This document shows, piece after piece, positions 44,389-52,873 of a stretch of DNA of 64,000 nucleotides. The notes beneath the pieces are model-generated. The model was not told the origin of the DNA. It searched no databases and saw only the letters and a list, made by a program, of their open reading frames with translations. This DNA is from JBDFMH01 sp047238125 (GTDB lineage: Bacteria > Pseudomonadota > Alphaproteobacteria > Sphingomonadales > Sphingomonadaceae): NCBI RefSeq assembly GCF_047238125.1, contig NZ_JBDFMH010000001.1, positions 1,550,001-1,614,000 on the forward strand, in the 5' to 3' direction. Made by a program: the position numbers and the translations under genes. Each line of letters opens with the position of its first letter. The stretch's first letter is position 1.

Positions 44389-45831
44389 ATGGCGATGTAC
44401 GATCTTCTCGTCATCGGCGGCGGCATCAACGGCGCCGCCATCGCCCGTGATGCCGCCGGCCGCGGCCTGAAGGTGCTGCTCGTCGAGCGGGACGATCTGG
44501 CGCAGCACACCTCATCCGCCTCGTCCAAGCTGATCCATGGCGGGCTGCGCTATCTGGAAATGGGCGACATCCGCCTGGTGCGGGAGGCGCTGGCCGAACG
44601 CGAGACGTTGCTGCGCACCGCGCCGCACCTCGTCCATCCCTTGCGCTTCCTGCTGCCGCGCGGACCGGGATCGCGCAGCTGGCCGGTGCTGCGCGCAGGC
44701 CTGCTGCTCTATGATCTGCTGGCGATCGGCGGCAGCCTGCCGCGCTCGCGCGCGCTGTCGTTCCCCGAAGCCGGGCTTAAACCCGCTCACGCCCGCGGTT
44801 TCGCCTATTGGGATGCCTGGGTGGACGATGCCCGGCTGGTGATCCTAAACGCGCGCGATGCCGCCGATCGCGGCGCCGATGTCCGCACCCGGACGACGCT
44901 CGTCGCGGCTCGGCGCGACGGCGATCGCTGGCTCGCCACGCTGGACGGGTCCGCCGGCCGAACCGAAGTCGCCGCCCTGGCGATCGTCAACGCCGCCGGA
45001 CCGTGGGTGGCGGAGGTGCTGGGCGGCCGGCTCGGCGATGCCGCGCCGCCCGTGCGCTTGATCCGCGGCAGTCATCTCGTCGTGTCGCGCTTGCCTGCCG
45101 GTAACGATGCCGTCCTGCTGCAACAGCCTGACGGTCGCGTCGTCTTCCTGCTGCCTCACGAGGAGGCCTTCACGCTGGTCGGCACCACCGATGCCGCCAC
45201 AGACGATCCCGCCGCCGCGCATATGTCGGTCGAGGAGCGCGCGTATCTGCTTGCAGCTGCCAACCGCTATCTCGCCGCCCCGATCTCAGCGCCGGACATC
45301 GTCGCTGAATATTCCGGCATCCGATCGCTGCATGACGACGGCAAGGCGGAAGCCCGCGCGGTCAGCCGCGATTACACCTTGGTGATAGATGCCGCCGGCC
45401 CGCCGCTGCTGTCGGTCTATGGCGGCAAGATCACCACCGCCCGGGCGCTGGCAGAGGAAGCGATGGCCCGGCTGGCGCGCGCCCGGCTGTCCGCCGGGCC
45501 GGCCTGGACCGCCCGCAGCCCACTGCCGGGCGGCGATCTCGGCACCGATTTCGACAGCTTCGCGGCCGATTTCGCCGCCCGCCATCCGCTGCTGGATGCC
45601 GCCACCACGCGCCGGGTCTCACGTGCCTACGGCAGCCGCGCCGAGGCCGTTTTCGCGCAAGGCACCGGACGGCTGCTGATGCCGGGCCTCTGGGAAGCCG
45701 AGGTCGATCATCTGCGTCGCAACGAATGGGCGCGAACCGCAGACGATATACTGTGGCGGCGCACGAAGCTCGGCCTTCGCGCCCTGCCCGGCATGGCTGT
45801 CGCACTCGCCGCCCATATGGAGACATCGTGA
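44389..45831 (+). CDS. glpD: Glycerol-3-phosphate dehydrogenase (FAD)
   Basis: This 480-residue flavoprotein oxidises sn-glycerol-3-phosphate to dihydroxyacetone phosphate at the membrane and passes electrons to quinone. The FAD motif GGGINGAAIARDAAG is near the N-terminus, and SSKLIHGGLRYLE and SVYGGKITTARALAE follow. The ATG at 44389 is used, although 44395 is also possible. The stop overlaps the glpK GTG start. No glpF or glpR is present nearby. Confidence 0.95.
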   Translation: MAMYDLLVIGGGINGAAIARDAAGRGLKVLLVERDDLAQHTSSASSKLIHGGLRYLEMGDIRLVREALAERETLLRTAPHLVHPLRFLLPRGPGSRSWPVLRAGLLLYDLLAIGGSLPRSRALSFPEAGLKPAHARGFAYWDAWVDDARLVILNARDAADRGADVRTRTTLVAARRDGDRWLATLDGSAGRTEVAALAIVNAAGPWVAEVLGGRLGDAAPPVRLIRGSHLVVSRLPAGNDAVLLQQPDGRVVFLLPHEEAFTLVGTTDAATDDPAAAHMSVEERAYLLAAANRYLAAPISAPDIVAEYSGIRSLHDDGKAEARAVSRDYTLVIDAAGPPLLSVYGGKITTARALAEEAMARLARARLSAGPAWTARSPLPGGDLGTDFDSFAADFAARHPLLDAATTRRVSRAYGSRAEAVFAQGTGRLLMPGLWEAEVDHLRRNEWARTADDILWRRTKLGLRALPGMAVALAAHMETS

Positions 45832-47285
45832 CCCGCACCATCCTCGCCCTCGATCAGGGTACCACCTCCACCCGCGCGATCCGCTTCGATGCCCATGGCC
45901 GCCCGCTGCAAATCGCGGCGCGCGAACTGCCGCAGTATTATCCGCGCGCGGGCTGGGTCGAGCATGATCCGGAAGACATCTGGCGCGATGCGCAGGCCGT
46001 GATCCGCGAGGCGATCGACGACAGCGTCGCCGCGATCGGCATCACCAATCAGCGCGAGACGATCCTGCTGTGGGATCGTCAGACCGGCAAATGCCTGCAC
46101 AACGCCATCGTCTGGCAGGACCGCCGCACAGCCGACCTGTGCGCGCAACTGCGTGCCGATGGCGTCGAGCCGATGGTGCGGGGTAAGACCGGGCTGCTGC
46201 TCGATCCCTATTTCTCCGCCACCAAGCTCGCCTGGCTGCTCGATCATGTCGATGGCGCACGCGCGCGTGCCGATCGGGGCGAACTCGCCGCCGGCACGAT
46301 CGACAGCTTCCTGCTCTGGCGGCTGACGGGCGGCGCGGTGCACGCCACCGATGTCACCAATGCCGGCCGCACGATGCTGTTCGATATCGTGCGAATGGAC
46401 TGGGACGACGAACTGCTTCGGCTGTTCCAAATCCCACGGTCGCTGCTGCCGGAGGTGCGCGGCAATGCCGAGATATTCGGCGAGACGACGCTGTTCGGGC
46501 GCGCGCTACCGATCGCTGGCATGGCGGGCGATCAGCAGGCCGCGCTGATCGGGCAGGCCTGCTTCTCCCCCGGCATGGTGAAATCAACCTATGGCACCGG
46601 CTGCTTCCTGCTCAGCCATACGGGCGCGGAGCCTGTTATCTCGGACAACCGCCTGCTCGCCACGCCGGCCTACCGGATCGGCGGCGAGACGGCCTATGCG
46701 CTCGAAGGATCGATCTTCGTGGCGGGCGCCGCCGTCAAATGGCTGCGTGACGGGATCGGGCTGATCGCGGATGCTGCCGAAAGCGCGGATGTGGCGGCAC
46801 AGGTGCCGGACGATCATGCGGTCGTGCTGGTGCCCGCCTTCGTCGGCCTCGGCGCGCCGCACTGGGCGCCGCATGCGCGGGGGCTGATCGCGGGGCTGAC
46901 GCTGGATACCTCGGCGCAGATGATCGTGCGCGCCACGCTCGAATCGATCGCCTTCCAGACCCGCGACCTGATCGATGCGATGGCCGCCGAAGGTGCCGCC
47001 CGCCCGCCTGCGATCCGGATCGACGGTGGCATGGCGGCGAACGACTGGTTCGCGAGTTTCCTCGCGGACATGCTGGACGCTACGGTGGAGCGCCCCGCCT
47101 GCACCGAAACGACCGCGCTCGGGGCCGCCACCCTCGCCGGCCTCGCCATCGGCCTTCGCCCCGACATCGCCAGCGTCGCCGCCCACTGGCACGCCGATGC
47201 GACCTTCGAGCCGACGATGCCGGCCGCCCACCGCGACGATTTGCTGGCGGCGTGGCACAAGGCGCTAGAACGCGCGCTGCTCTAA
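45828..47285 (+). CDS. glpK: Glycerol kinase
   Basis: This 485-residue enzyme phosphorylates glycerol to sn-glycerol-3-phosphate. The FGGY-kinase blocks are ILALDQGTTSTRA at the N-terminus, NQRETILLWDR, MAGDQQAALIGQ, STYGTGCFLL and GGMAANDWF. The start is the GTG at 45828, overlapping the glpD stop (GTGA), so the pair is translationally coupled; upstream in-frame ATGs lie within glpD and add nothing family-like. The uptake channel gene glpF is absent here, so glycerol may enter by diffusion or through a remote gene. Confidence 0.95.
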   Translation: MTRTILALDQGTTSTRAIRFDAHGRPLQIAARELPQYYPRAGWVEHDPEDIWRDAQAVIREAIDDSVAAIGITNQRETILLWDRQTGKCLHNAIVWQDRRTADLCAQLRADGVEPMVRGKTGLLLDPYFSATKLAWLLDHVDGARARADRGELAAGTIDSFLLWRLTGGAVHATDVTNAGRTMLFDIVRMDWDDELLRLFQIPRSLLPEVRGNAEIFGETTLFGRALPIAGMAGDQQAALIGQACFSPGMVKSTYGTGCFLLSHTGAEPVISDNRLLATPAYRIGGETAYALEGSIFVAGAAVKWLRDGIGLIADAAESADVAAQVPDDHAVVLVPAFVGLGAPHWAPHARGLIAGLTLDTSAQMIVRATLESIAFQTRDLIDAMAAEGAARPPAIRIDGGMAANDWFASFLADMLDATVERPACTETTALGAATLAGLAIGLRPDIASVAAHWHADATFEPTMPAAHRDDLLAAWHKALERALL

Positions 47286-47326
47286 TCCCGTCGCCCCTGC
47301 CCTCGCGGCGGTGACAATTGGAAATC

Positions 47327-48445
47327 CTAAGCCGCCGCGCGCGCCTCGCGTCCCATCCGCCGGCGCAGATCGTTGAGGCAGCGTACCGCTGTCCGCCCGT
47401 CCCACAGTGCCGGGCGCTTGCGATCGGCGTGCGGCGTCGCCAGCGCGTCGGCGAGCTCGGCGGCCAGCGTGGCGGGCTTCACCAGTCGGCTGGTACCTTC
47501 GCTGATCGTGATGGGCCGCTCGGTATTGTCGCGCAGCGTGAGGCAGAGGATGCCGAGATAGGTCGTCTCTTCCTGCAACCCGCCCGAATCGGTCACGATC
47601 GCCGCGGCGGAGGACACCAAACTCATGAAGCGGATATAGGGGATCGGCCCGGTCAGCCGCACACCTGCGTCCTTGAGCGCCTCATCCAGCCCCACCGCTG
47701 CCAGCGCTTTCGCCGTGCGCGGATGGACCGGGAACACCAGCGGCAGCTGCGTCTGGCAGGCGATCAGCGCCGCCACCAGCGTGCGCAGCTGGGCGGGATC
47801 GTCGACGTTGGAAGGCCGGTGCAGCGTCACCACGCCATAGCCGCCGGGGGCCAGACCCAGCGCGCCCGGCTCGTCCGCCGCCAGGATCGCGGGGCGGACC
47901 AGTTCGTAGCTGTCCATCATGATGTTGCCCACGCGGCTGATGCGGTGCGCAGGGATGCCTTCGGCCGCAAGGTTCGTATCGGCATCGGGCGAAGGTGTCC
48001 AAAGCACGTCGGCCAGCACGTCGGTGACGAGCCGGTTCAGCTCCTCGGGCATGTCGCGGTCGAAGCTGCGCAGGCCGGCTTCCAGGTGGACAGTCGGCAC
48101 GCGCAGCTTGGCGGCGGCCAGGCTGCACGCCGCGGTCGAATTGACGTCGCCCACCACCACCAGCCAATCGGGCCGGTCGGCCATCGCCACCGCTTCATAG
48201 GCGATCATCACCCGCCCGGTCTGTTCGGCATGGCTGCCCGATCCGATGCCGAGATGATGGTCGGGCGCGGGCAGCGACAGATCGGCGAGGATATCGTCGG
48301 ACATCGCCGCATCATAATGCTGGCCGGTATGGATCAGCACCGGCGTGAAATCGGGCGCGGCGCTCAGCGCGTGCCACAGCGGCGCCACCTTCATGAAGTT
48401 GGGCCGCGCAGCGGCGATCAGGTGGACGCGGGCGGGGCTGGTCAT
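47327..48445 (-). CDS. wecB: UDP-N-acetylglucosamine 2-epimerase (non-hydrolysing)
   Basis: This 372-residue enzyme interconverts UDP-GlcNAc and UDP-ManNAc for surface polysaccharide synthesis. The family blocks are ARPNFMKVAPLWHAL, HTGQHYD, VVGDVNSTAAC, HLEAGLRSFDRDMPEELNR and TDSGGLQEE with LRDNTERP. It is translated nine bases after the stop of the metal exporter gene, so may share its message, although the functions are unrelated. No other polysaccharide gene is seen in the window. Confidence 0.94.
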   Translation of the reverse strand: MTSPARVHLIAAARPNFMKVAPLWHALSAAPDFTPVLIHTGQHYDAAMSDDILADLSLPAPDHHLGIGSGSHAEQTGRVMIAYEAVAMADRPDWLVVVGDVNSTAACSLAAAKLRVPTVHLEAGLRSFDRDMPEELNRLVTDVLADVLWTPSPDADTNLAAEGIPAHRISRVGNIMMDSYELVRPAILAADEPGALGLAPGGYGVVTLHRPSNVDDPAQLRTLVAALIACQTQLPLVFPVHPRTAKALAAVGLDEALKDAGVRLTGPIPYIRFMSLVSSAAAIVTDSGGLQEETTYLGILCLTLRDNTERPITISEGTSRLVKPATLAAELADALATPHADRKRPALWDGRTAVRCLNDLRRRMGREARAAA

Positions 48446-48454
48446 GCCGCCGCT

Positions 48455-49384
48455 CTAGCAGTGCGCGGTTAAGCATCCCTTGTCTCCACGCTCCACCTGG
48501 ATGGTGGCGTGGCCGATCCCGAAGCGATGATCCAGATCGTGCGCGATCCGCGCCAGCATCGCGTCGTCCGCCCCGCCCGGCATCACGAGATGCGCGGTCA
48601 GCGCGACGTCGCTGGTGCTGGGCGCCCAGATATGGATGTGGTGGACACGCGCCACGCCCGGCATCGCCGCCAGTGCCGCGGTAACCGCGGCCGGATCGAT
48701 CCCCGCCGGTACCGCGTTCAACGCCAGCGCGAGTGCCTCGCGCAGCAGCCCCCAGCTCGACCACAGGATCACCGCCACGATCACTAGGCTTGTCGCCGGA
48801 TCGATCCAGCGCACGCCGGTCTGCAGCGTCAGCAGTCCAGCGATCACCACGCCGGCCGAGACGGCAGCGTCGGCGGCCATGTGGAGATAGGCGCCGCGGA
48901 TGTTGATGTCGCGCTTGCCGCCCTTGGCGAAGAGCAGGGCAGTACCCAGGTTCACGGCGATGCCGATCGCGGCCACCGCCATCACGGTGGTGCTGGCCAC
49001 CGCGGGCGGATCGGCGAAGCGGCGGATCGCCTCCCAACCGATCGCGCCGCAGGCCACCAGCAGCAGGATGCCGTTGGCCATCGCGGCCAGGATCGACGAT
49101 CCGCGCAGGCCATAGGTGAAGCGCGGCGAAGGCTTGCGCTTGCCCAGCTGCCAGGCGGCCCAGGCCACCGCCAGCCCCAGCACATCAGAAAGATTGTGGC
49201 CGGCATCGGCCAGCAGCGCCATCGAATCGGCGATCAGGCCATAGACCGCCTCGATCGCCACGAACGCGATATTCAGCCCGATCCCGATCGCGAACGCGCG
49301 ACCGAAGCTGGCGGGGGCGTGGGCGTGCCCGCCGCCATGGCCGGCATGGCCGTGATCATGATGATGGTCGTGCGCGATCGACAT
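48455..49384 (-). CDS. Cation diffusion facilitator (Zn/Co/Cd efflux)
   Basis: This 309-residue transporter has a His-rich cytoplasmic N-terminus (MSIAHDHHHDHGHAGHGGGH), six predicted membrane helices and metal-binding acidic/His pairs in LADAGHNLSD (TM2) and LHMAADAAVSA (TM5), followed by a cytoplasmic HIHIWA domain. CDF proteins exchange divalent metal for protons and expel it. The start at 49384 has GGAG upstream and gives the expected N-terminus. It is divergent from the YnfA-like gene, which starts 44 bp away. Confidence 0.94.
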   Translation of the reverse strand: MSIAHDHHHDHGHAGHGGGHAHAPASFGRAFAIGIGLNIAFVAIEAVYGLIADSMALLADAGHNLSDVLGLAVAWAAWQLGKRKPSPRFTYGLRGSSILAAMANGILLLVACGAIGWEAIRRFADPPAVASTTVMAVAAIGIAVNLGTALLFAKGGKRDINIRGAYLHMAADAAVSAGVVIAGLLTLQTGVRWIDPATSLVIVAVILWSSWGLLREALALALNAVPAGIDPAAVTAALAAMPGVARVHHIHIWAPSTSDVALTAHLVMPGGADDAMLARIAHDLDHRFGIGHATIQVERGDKGCLTAHC

Positions 49385-49428
49385 CGGGGCTCCTTGCCGG
49401 ATGCGGCCACGTTCGCCAGAGCGGCGCA

Positions 49429-49755
49429 ATGGTCAAGACCGCGCTCGCCTATCTGCTCGCCGCGCTTGCCGAAATCGGCGGCTGCTTCGCGGTGTGGGCA
49501 GTGCTGCGGCAGGGTGCGCATCCGGCATGGCTGGCAGTCGGCGCGCTCGCGCTCGGCCTGTTCGCCTGGGCGCTGACGCTCAGCCCGGCTGCCGCCGCGG
49601 GCCGGGCGTTCGCCGCTTATGGCGGGGTCTATATCGCCGCTTCGCTCGGCTGGCTGTGGGCCGTCGAAGGCACCCGCCCCGATCGCTGGGATGCGGCGGG
49701 CGGCGCGCTGGCGCTGGCCGGCGCGGCCGTGATCCTGCTGGCACCGCGCGGGTAG
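49429..49755 (+). CDS. YnfA/UPF0060 family small membrane protein
   Basis: This 108-residue protein has four hydrophobic helices and the family's motifs AALAEIGGCFAVWAVLR, AYGGVYIAASLGWLWAVEG and PDRWDAAGGALALAGA. YnfA resembles small multidrug resistance transporters and has been linked to efflux. The length is exactly usual for the family. It lies between the metal exporter gene and the convergent acyl-CoA ligase, with 11 bp between stops. Confidence 0.92.
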   Translation: MVKTALAYLLAALAEIGGCFAVWAVLRQGAHPAWLAVGALALGLFAWALTLSPAAAAGRAFAAYGGVYIAASLGWLWAVEGTRPDRWDAAGGALALAGAAVILLAPRG

Positions 49756-49766
49756 ATGCCGGCCCC

Positions 49767-51386
49767 TTACCCGAACCGCGCCCTGAGCGCCTTCTTGTCG
49801 ATCTTGCCCACGCTCGTGCGGGGCAGCGCATCAACCAGTTCTATCCGGTCGAGCAGCGCGAACTTGCTGATCGCGCCGCTGTCCACCGAATGCCGCAGCA
49901 GCCCGTTCACTCCGTCGCGATCCACTGACCCTCCGCTCGACGGCACGATCACCGCCAGCGGCCGCTCGCTCCATTTCGGGCAGGGCACGCCCACCACAGC
50001 CACTTCGGCCACTGCGTCATGCTCGGCGATCAGGGCCTCCAGTGCCAGCGAGGACAGCCATTCGCCGCCGGTCTTGATCACGTCCTTCAGCCGATCCCGG
50101 ATCACCAGATAGCCGTCGGCATCGATCGTGCCGATATCCTGCGTGTGCAGCCAGCCGCCCCGCCACAGCTCGGCCGAGGCAGCATCGTTGCCGACATAGC
50201 CCTGCGTCAGCCACGGCGATCGCACCACCACTTCGCCCTGCGTCACACCATCGTGCGGCACGTCACGCATCTCGCCGTCGACCACGCGCAGATCGATCAG
50301 CGGCACCGGCACGCCGGCGCGGCACAGCGTCTCCACCGCAGTCGCCTCGTCGGGTTCGTCGCCGCAAGGCCGGGTGATCGTGATCAGTGGCGCGGTTTCC
50401 GACATGCCGTAACCGCTGACGACGGACATGCCGTGCGCGCGCGCCTCGGCGCACAGCGCGGGCGTCATCGCCGCCCCGCCGATGATCATCATCCAGCCGG
50501 CCAGATCGGCGCCGGTGCGACCCGCCTCCGCCAGCACCATCTGCAGGATTGTTGGCACGCAGTGCGAAAAGCTCACGCCATGCTCCTGCCGCAGCCGGCA
50601 GATCAGCTCGGGCTCGTAGCGGCCGGGATAGACCTGCGTCACCCCCAGCATCGTCGCGATATAGGGCATGCCCCAGGCGTGGACGTGGAACATCGGTGTC
50701 AGCGGCATATAGACGTCGCCATGGCCGAAGCCACGATCGCCGGTCACACCGAACGGCGCGTTGCCGGCCAGCGCCTGTAGTACGATCTGGCGGTGGCTAA
50801 ATTCGACACCCTTCGGATCGCCGGTGGTGCCGGTAGTGTAGAAGGTCGTCGCGATCGCATTCTCGTCGAAATCGACGAACTCGAACGGCTCGGCCGACGC
50901 CAGCAACGCCTCATACTCGCCGGCGAAGTCCGCGTCCGTGCCCTGCCCCGTCTCGTCGATCAGGATCATCGCGCGTAGACCGGGCAACGGGCCGATCTGC
51001 GCGAGCAGCCCCAGGAAATCGCGGTTCACGATCAGCACTTCGGCGCGGGCATGCTCCAGCGTGTAGCGGATCTGCTCAGCGCTCAGCCGCACGTTCACCG
51101 TCTGCAGCACCGCGCCCATCATCGGGATCGCGAAATAGCATTCCAGATAGCGGTGGCTGTCCCAGTCCATCACCGCCACGGTCGCACCTTCGCGAACGCC
51201 CAACGCCGCCAACGCGCCCGCCAGCCGCGCCAGCCGGCGGTTCATTTCGGCATAGGTGTAGCGATGCGTGTCGCGATAGATGATCTCGCGGTCGGCCGCA
51301 GTCGTCAGCGCCGCGTGCAGCAGGTGGCGGATCGTCAGCGGATAATCATAGGCTTCGGGCGTGCGCCGGGCGAAGCGAAGCGGCAT
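49767..51386 (-). CDS. Acyl-CoA ligase (AMP-binding, fatty-acid type)
   Basis: This 539-residue enzyme activates a carboxylic acid with ATP and CoA. The AMP-binding signature YTTGTTGDPKGVE is at about 190-202, the MSETAPL motif follows, and the hinge and catalytic region is WLHTQDIGTIDADGYLVIRD then RLKDVIKTGGEW; the catalytic Lys is in TSVGKIDKK. Its profile fits medium- or long-chain acyl-CoA ligases. AGAGGAA precedes the ATG at 51386. It is the last chromosomal gene before the phage region. Substrate chain length is not certain. Confidence 0.93.
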   Translation of the reverse strand: MPLRFARRTPEAYDYPLTIRHLLHAALTTAADREIIYRDTHRYTYAEMNRRLARLAGALAALGVREGATVAVMDWDSHRYLECYFAIPMMGAVLQTVNVRLSAEQIRYTLEHARAEVLIVNRDFLGLLAQIGPLPGLRAMILIDETGQGTDADFAGEYEALLASAEPFEFVDFDENAIATTFYTTGTTGDPKGVEFSHRQIVLQALAGNAPFGVTGDRGFGHGDVYMPLTPMFHVHAWGMPYIATMLGVTQVYPGRYEPELICRLRQEHGVSFSHCVPTILQMVLAEAGRTGADLAGWMMIIGGAAMTPALCAEARAHGMSVVSGYGMSETAPLITITRPCGDEPDEATAVETLCRAGVPVPLIDLRVVDGEMRDVPHDGVTQGEVVVRSPWLTQGYVGNDAASAELWRGGWLHTQDIGTIDADGYLVIRDRLKDVIKTGGEWLSSLALEALIAEHDAVAEVAVVGVPCPKWSERPLAVIVPSSGGSVDRDGVNGLLRHSVDSGAISKFALLDRIELVDALPRTSVGKIDKKALRARFG

Positions 51387-51561
51387 GTCAGTTCCTCTCG
51401 TCGCGCGCCTCTTGCGGGCGCTGGCGGGGGGGCGGTGGGCCCGGCAGATAAGCTACTTTCCAGCAAATTCAAAGATGACCGAGCGGCTAACCCCCTCCTA
51501 ACCGCCACGGCGGGATGCGGGGTCGCGCGCCACTTGGCTAACCGATTGGGAGGTCTTGGAA
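51387..51561. other. Chromosome/prophage border region, no gene
   Basis: This is a 175-bp gap between the ligase start and the first phage-like gene. CTAACC occurs three times (51487, 51498 and 51538), which might be an operator array. No tRNA, integrase gene or clear attachment core is visible. The true prophage border probably lies here or just to its right, but I cannot place it. Confidence 0.35.
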
Positions 51562-51963
51562 ATGGGTGACGCCACGCCAAAGCAACTGTTGCGCTACTTC
51601 TATGAACCGAACGATCGCGCCATGCCGTGGGACAGCCCGCGCTTCGTCTACTTCGCTCGCGGCACCGATGGCCTGATCAAGATCGGCTGCGGCTATGTTC
51701 CGCGCAATCGGATCAAGGCTGTCCGCGATGCGAATGGCGCGCGGCCGGAGTTCTTGGCAGCCATGCCCGGCAGCTTCGCGCTCGAAAAGCGGGTACACAG
51801 TGCGTTTTGGCAAGAGCGACAGCATGGCGAGTGGTTCACCGCCACGCCTCAACTCGAAGCCCTGATCGCGCACATCCGGGATGAGTTTGGCGAACCCGCC
51901 AAGCCATCACGCAAGCCGCGCTTTGCCCCCGCCCGCCTCACAAACACGGGGGATGGGAAGTGA
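51562..51963 (+). CDS. GIY-YIG (T5orf172/MUG113-type) nuclease-domain protein, phage
   Basis: This is a 133-residue protein. The core is a GIY-YIG-type fold in the T5orf172 group: RFVYFARGTDGLIKIG (the VYF and IKIG strands), a helix with conserved Arg, FLAAMPG, then EKRVHSAFWQERQHGEWF with the metal Glu. The C-terminus is basic and Pro-rich. GIY-YIG nucleases cut DNA in homing, repair or phage defence. GGGAGG precedes the ATG at 51562; the upstream TTG is less likely. It opens the run of early phage genes, the next of which overlaps its stop (GTGA). Confidence 0.78.
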   Translation: MGDATPKQLLRYFYEPNDRAMPWDSPRFVYFARGTDGLIKIGCGYVPRNRIKAVRDANGARPEFLAAMPGSFALEKRVHSAFWQERQHGEWFTATPQLEALIAHIRDEFGEPAKPSRKPRFAPARLTNTGDGK

Positions 51964-52103
51964 GCGAGCTACAGACGCGAGAGCAGATGCTGGCCGAGCT
52001 GGAGCGGGCAAAGGTGCTGTTCCAAGCACGCGCGCTGGCAGCCGCCATGGGGTTGCCGCAGCCCGACAAACGCCCCCTCTCCCCTAGCGAGCCGTCGCGA
52101 TGA
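51960..52103 (+). CDS. Small phage protein, 47 residues
   Basis: This short gene starts at a GTG overlapping the previous stop and ends at a TGA overlapping the next ATG. The protein begins MSELQTREQMLAELERAKVL, a Glu-rich amphipathic helix, and ends in a Pro/Ser-rich tail (PSEPSR). Coupling on both sides is the main evidence that it is real. Function unknown. Confidence 0.55.
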   Translation: MSELQTREQMLAELERAKVLFQARALAAAMGLPQPDKRPLSPSEPSR

Positions 52104-52105
52104 CC
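52091..52105 (+). repeat. 15-bp repeat at a gene junction, copy 1
   Basis: GCCGTCGCGATGACC is repeated exactly at 52321-52335. Both copies encode a PSR C-terminus plus the ATGA overlap to the next gene. Confidence 0.6.
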
Positions 52106-52333
52106 GGCGTAGACAGCGATCTTGGCGAAATCCTAATCGAGGTTTGGCCGCCGCGACAGACTGGCGGGCAGATATGCGGTCCGGGGTCGAGTGGGATCAA
52201 AATCACGCATCTTGCCAGCGGCATTGTTGCAATCTGTGAGACCGAGAGAAGCCAGCACGTCAACAAGATGATTGCGGTCAATATGATCGAAGCGGCTATC
52301 ACTCACCCGCGCTATCGGGGGCCGTCGCGATGA
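52100..52333 (+). CDS. Minimal GGQ release-factor-like protein, phage
   Basis: This 77-residue protein carries a GGQ tripeptide (22-24), then KITHLASGIV (34-43) and ERSQHVNK (49-56). From the Gln to ITHL is ten residues and from ITHL to ERSQH another ten, the same spacing I recall for bacterial RF1/RF2. GGQ hydrolyses peptidyl-tRNA in the ribosome. There is no codon-recognition domain. The C-terminal tail holds three Arg and one His, a possible ribosome-binding extension as in ArfB-type rescue proteins. It may free stalled ribosomes during phage growth. It overlaps both neighbours by ATGA. Confidence 0.72.
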   Translation: MTGVDSDLGEILIEVWPPRQTGGQICGPGSSGIKITHLASGIVAICETERSQHVNKMIAVNMIEAAITHPRYRGPSR

Positions 52334-52335
52334 CC
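52321..52335 (+). repeat. 15-bp repeat at a gene junction, copy 2
   Basis: This is an exact copy of the sequence at 52091-52105. It spans the stop of the release-factor-like gene and the next start. Confidence 0.6.
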
Positions 52336-52611
52336 CCGCCAGACGATATCGCGGCGATCGCGAAGGGGCTGAACAGCTATTTCGGCCTGCGGATCGTCGA
52401 AAGCCCGCTCCTAACGATTGGGCCATTCGAGGACTGGTCTGACGTTCGGTCGCCTTCAAGGGCGGCAAGGCGTCGCAAGAAGCACCGGCAGCGCATCCGC
52501 TTCTACAGCAAGCCTGATCCCAAATTCTACCGGATCGGCGACACGATCACGGCTCATCCTGCCTCTGTCGCCGCTCTCCGCGCCTACCTGGAGCAACACC
52601 CCCATGACTGA
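52330..52611 (+). CDS. Phage protein of unknown function
   Basis: This 93-residue protein begins MTPPDDIAAIAKGLNSYFGL, with a helical N-terminus and then a basic stretch (SRAARRRKKHRQRIRFYSK, about 43-61). The C-terminus has an HPASVAALRAYLEQHP helix. The basic patch suggests nucleic-acid binding. It overlaps the previous stop (ATGA), and its 3' end overlaps the next start by 8 bp. I know no named family. Confidence 0.65.
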   Translation: MTPPDDIAAIAKGLNSYFGLRIVESPLLTIGPFEDWSDVRSPSRAARRRKKHRQRIRFYSKPDPKFYRIGDTITAHPASVAALRAYLEQHPHD

Positions 52612-52873
52612 CACGGATAGCCTGGAAGCGCTGGCGGGACGGCGCGATCGTCGGAGGCCGTCGTCTCGCAGGCCCGTCGAGCCACCACCGCCTCTCATGA
52701 GCGGAGTACTTATCGCGGGGCTGAAGCGCGCTCTCCGCGGTGAGCCGATCGTTGCCAGTGCGAAACGCAGGCTCACTGAAATGGGAATGATCGAGAAAGT
52801 CCCTGATCGATTTTCAAAACTGACAGCGAAAGGGCTCGCCACCCTCCGCGCCCATCAGGAGCAACAATCATGA
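52604..52873 (+). CDS. Phage protein of unknown function, basic N-terminus
   Basis: This 89-residue protein has a basic, Pro-rich N-terminus (RRDRRRPSSRRPVEPPPP) and a C-terminal helical part with a TEMGMIEKVPDRFSKLTAKG segment resembling a small winged-helix tail (LTAKGL). It may bind DNA, but this is only a resemblance. It is coupled by ATGA to the next gene at 52870. Confidence 0.58.
   Translation: MTDTDSLEALAGRRDRRRPSSRRPVEPPPPLMSGVLIAGLKRALRGEPIVASAKRRLTEMGMIEKVPDRFSKLTAKGLATLRAHQEQQS

Noticed and set aside
47304..47339. CGCGGCGG/CCGCCGCG hairpin after glpK
   Set aside because: The right arm lies inside the end of wecB and no U-run follows, so it is probably chance pairing in GC-rich DNA.
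51481..51543. Three CTAACC motifs as a phage operator array
   Set aside because: The spacing is irregular and no repressor gene is near, so this remains only a note on the border region.
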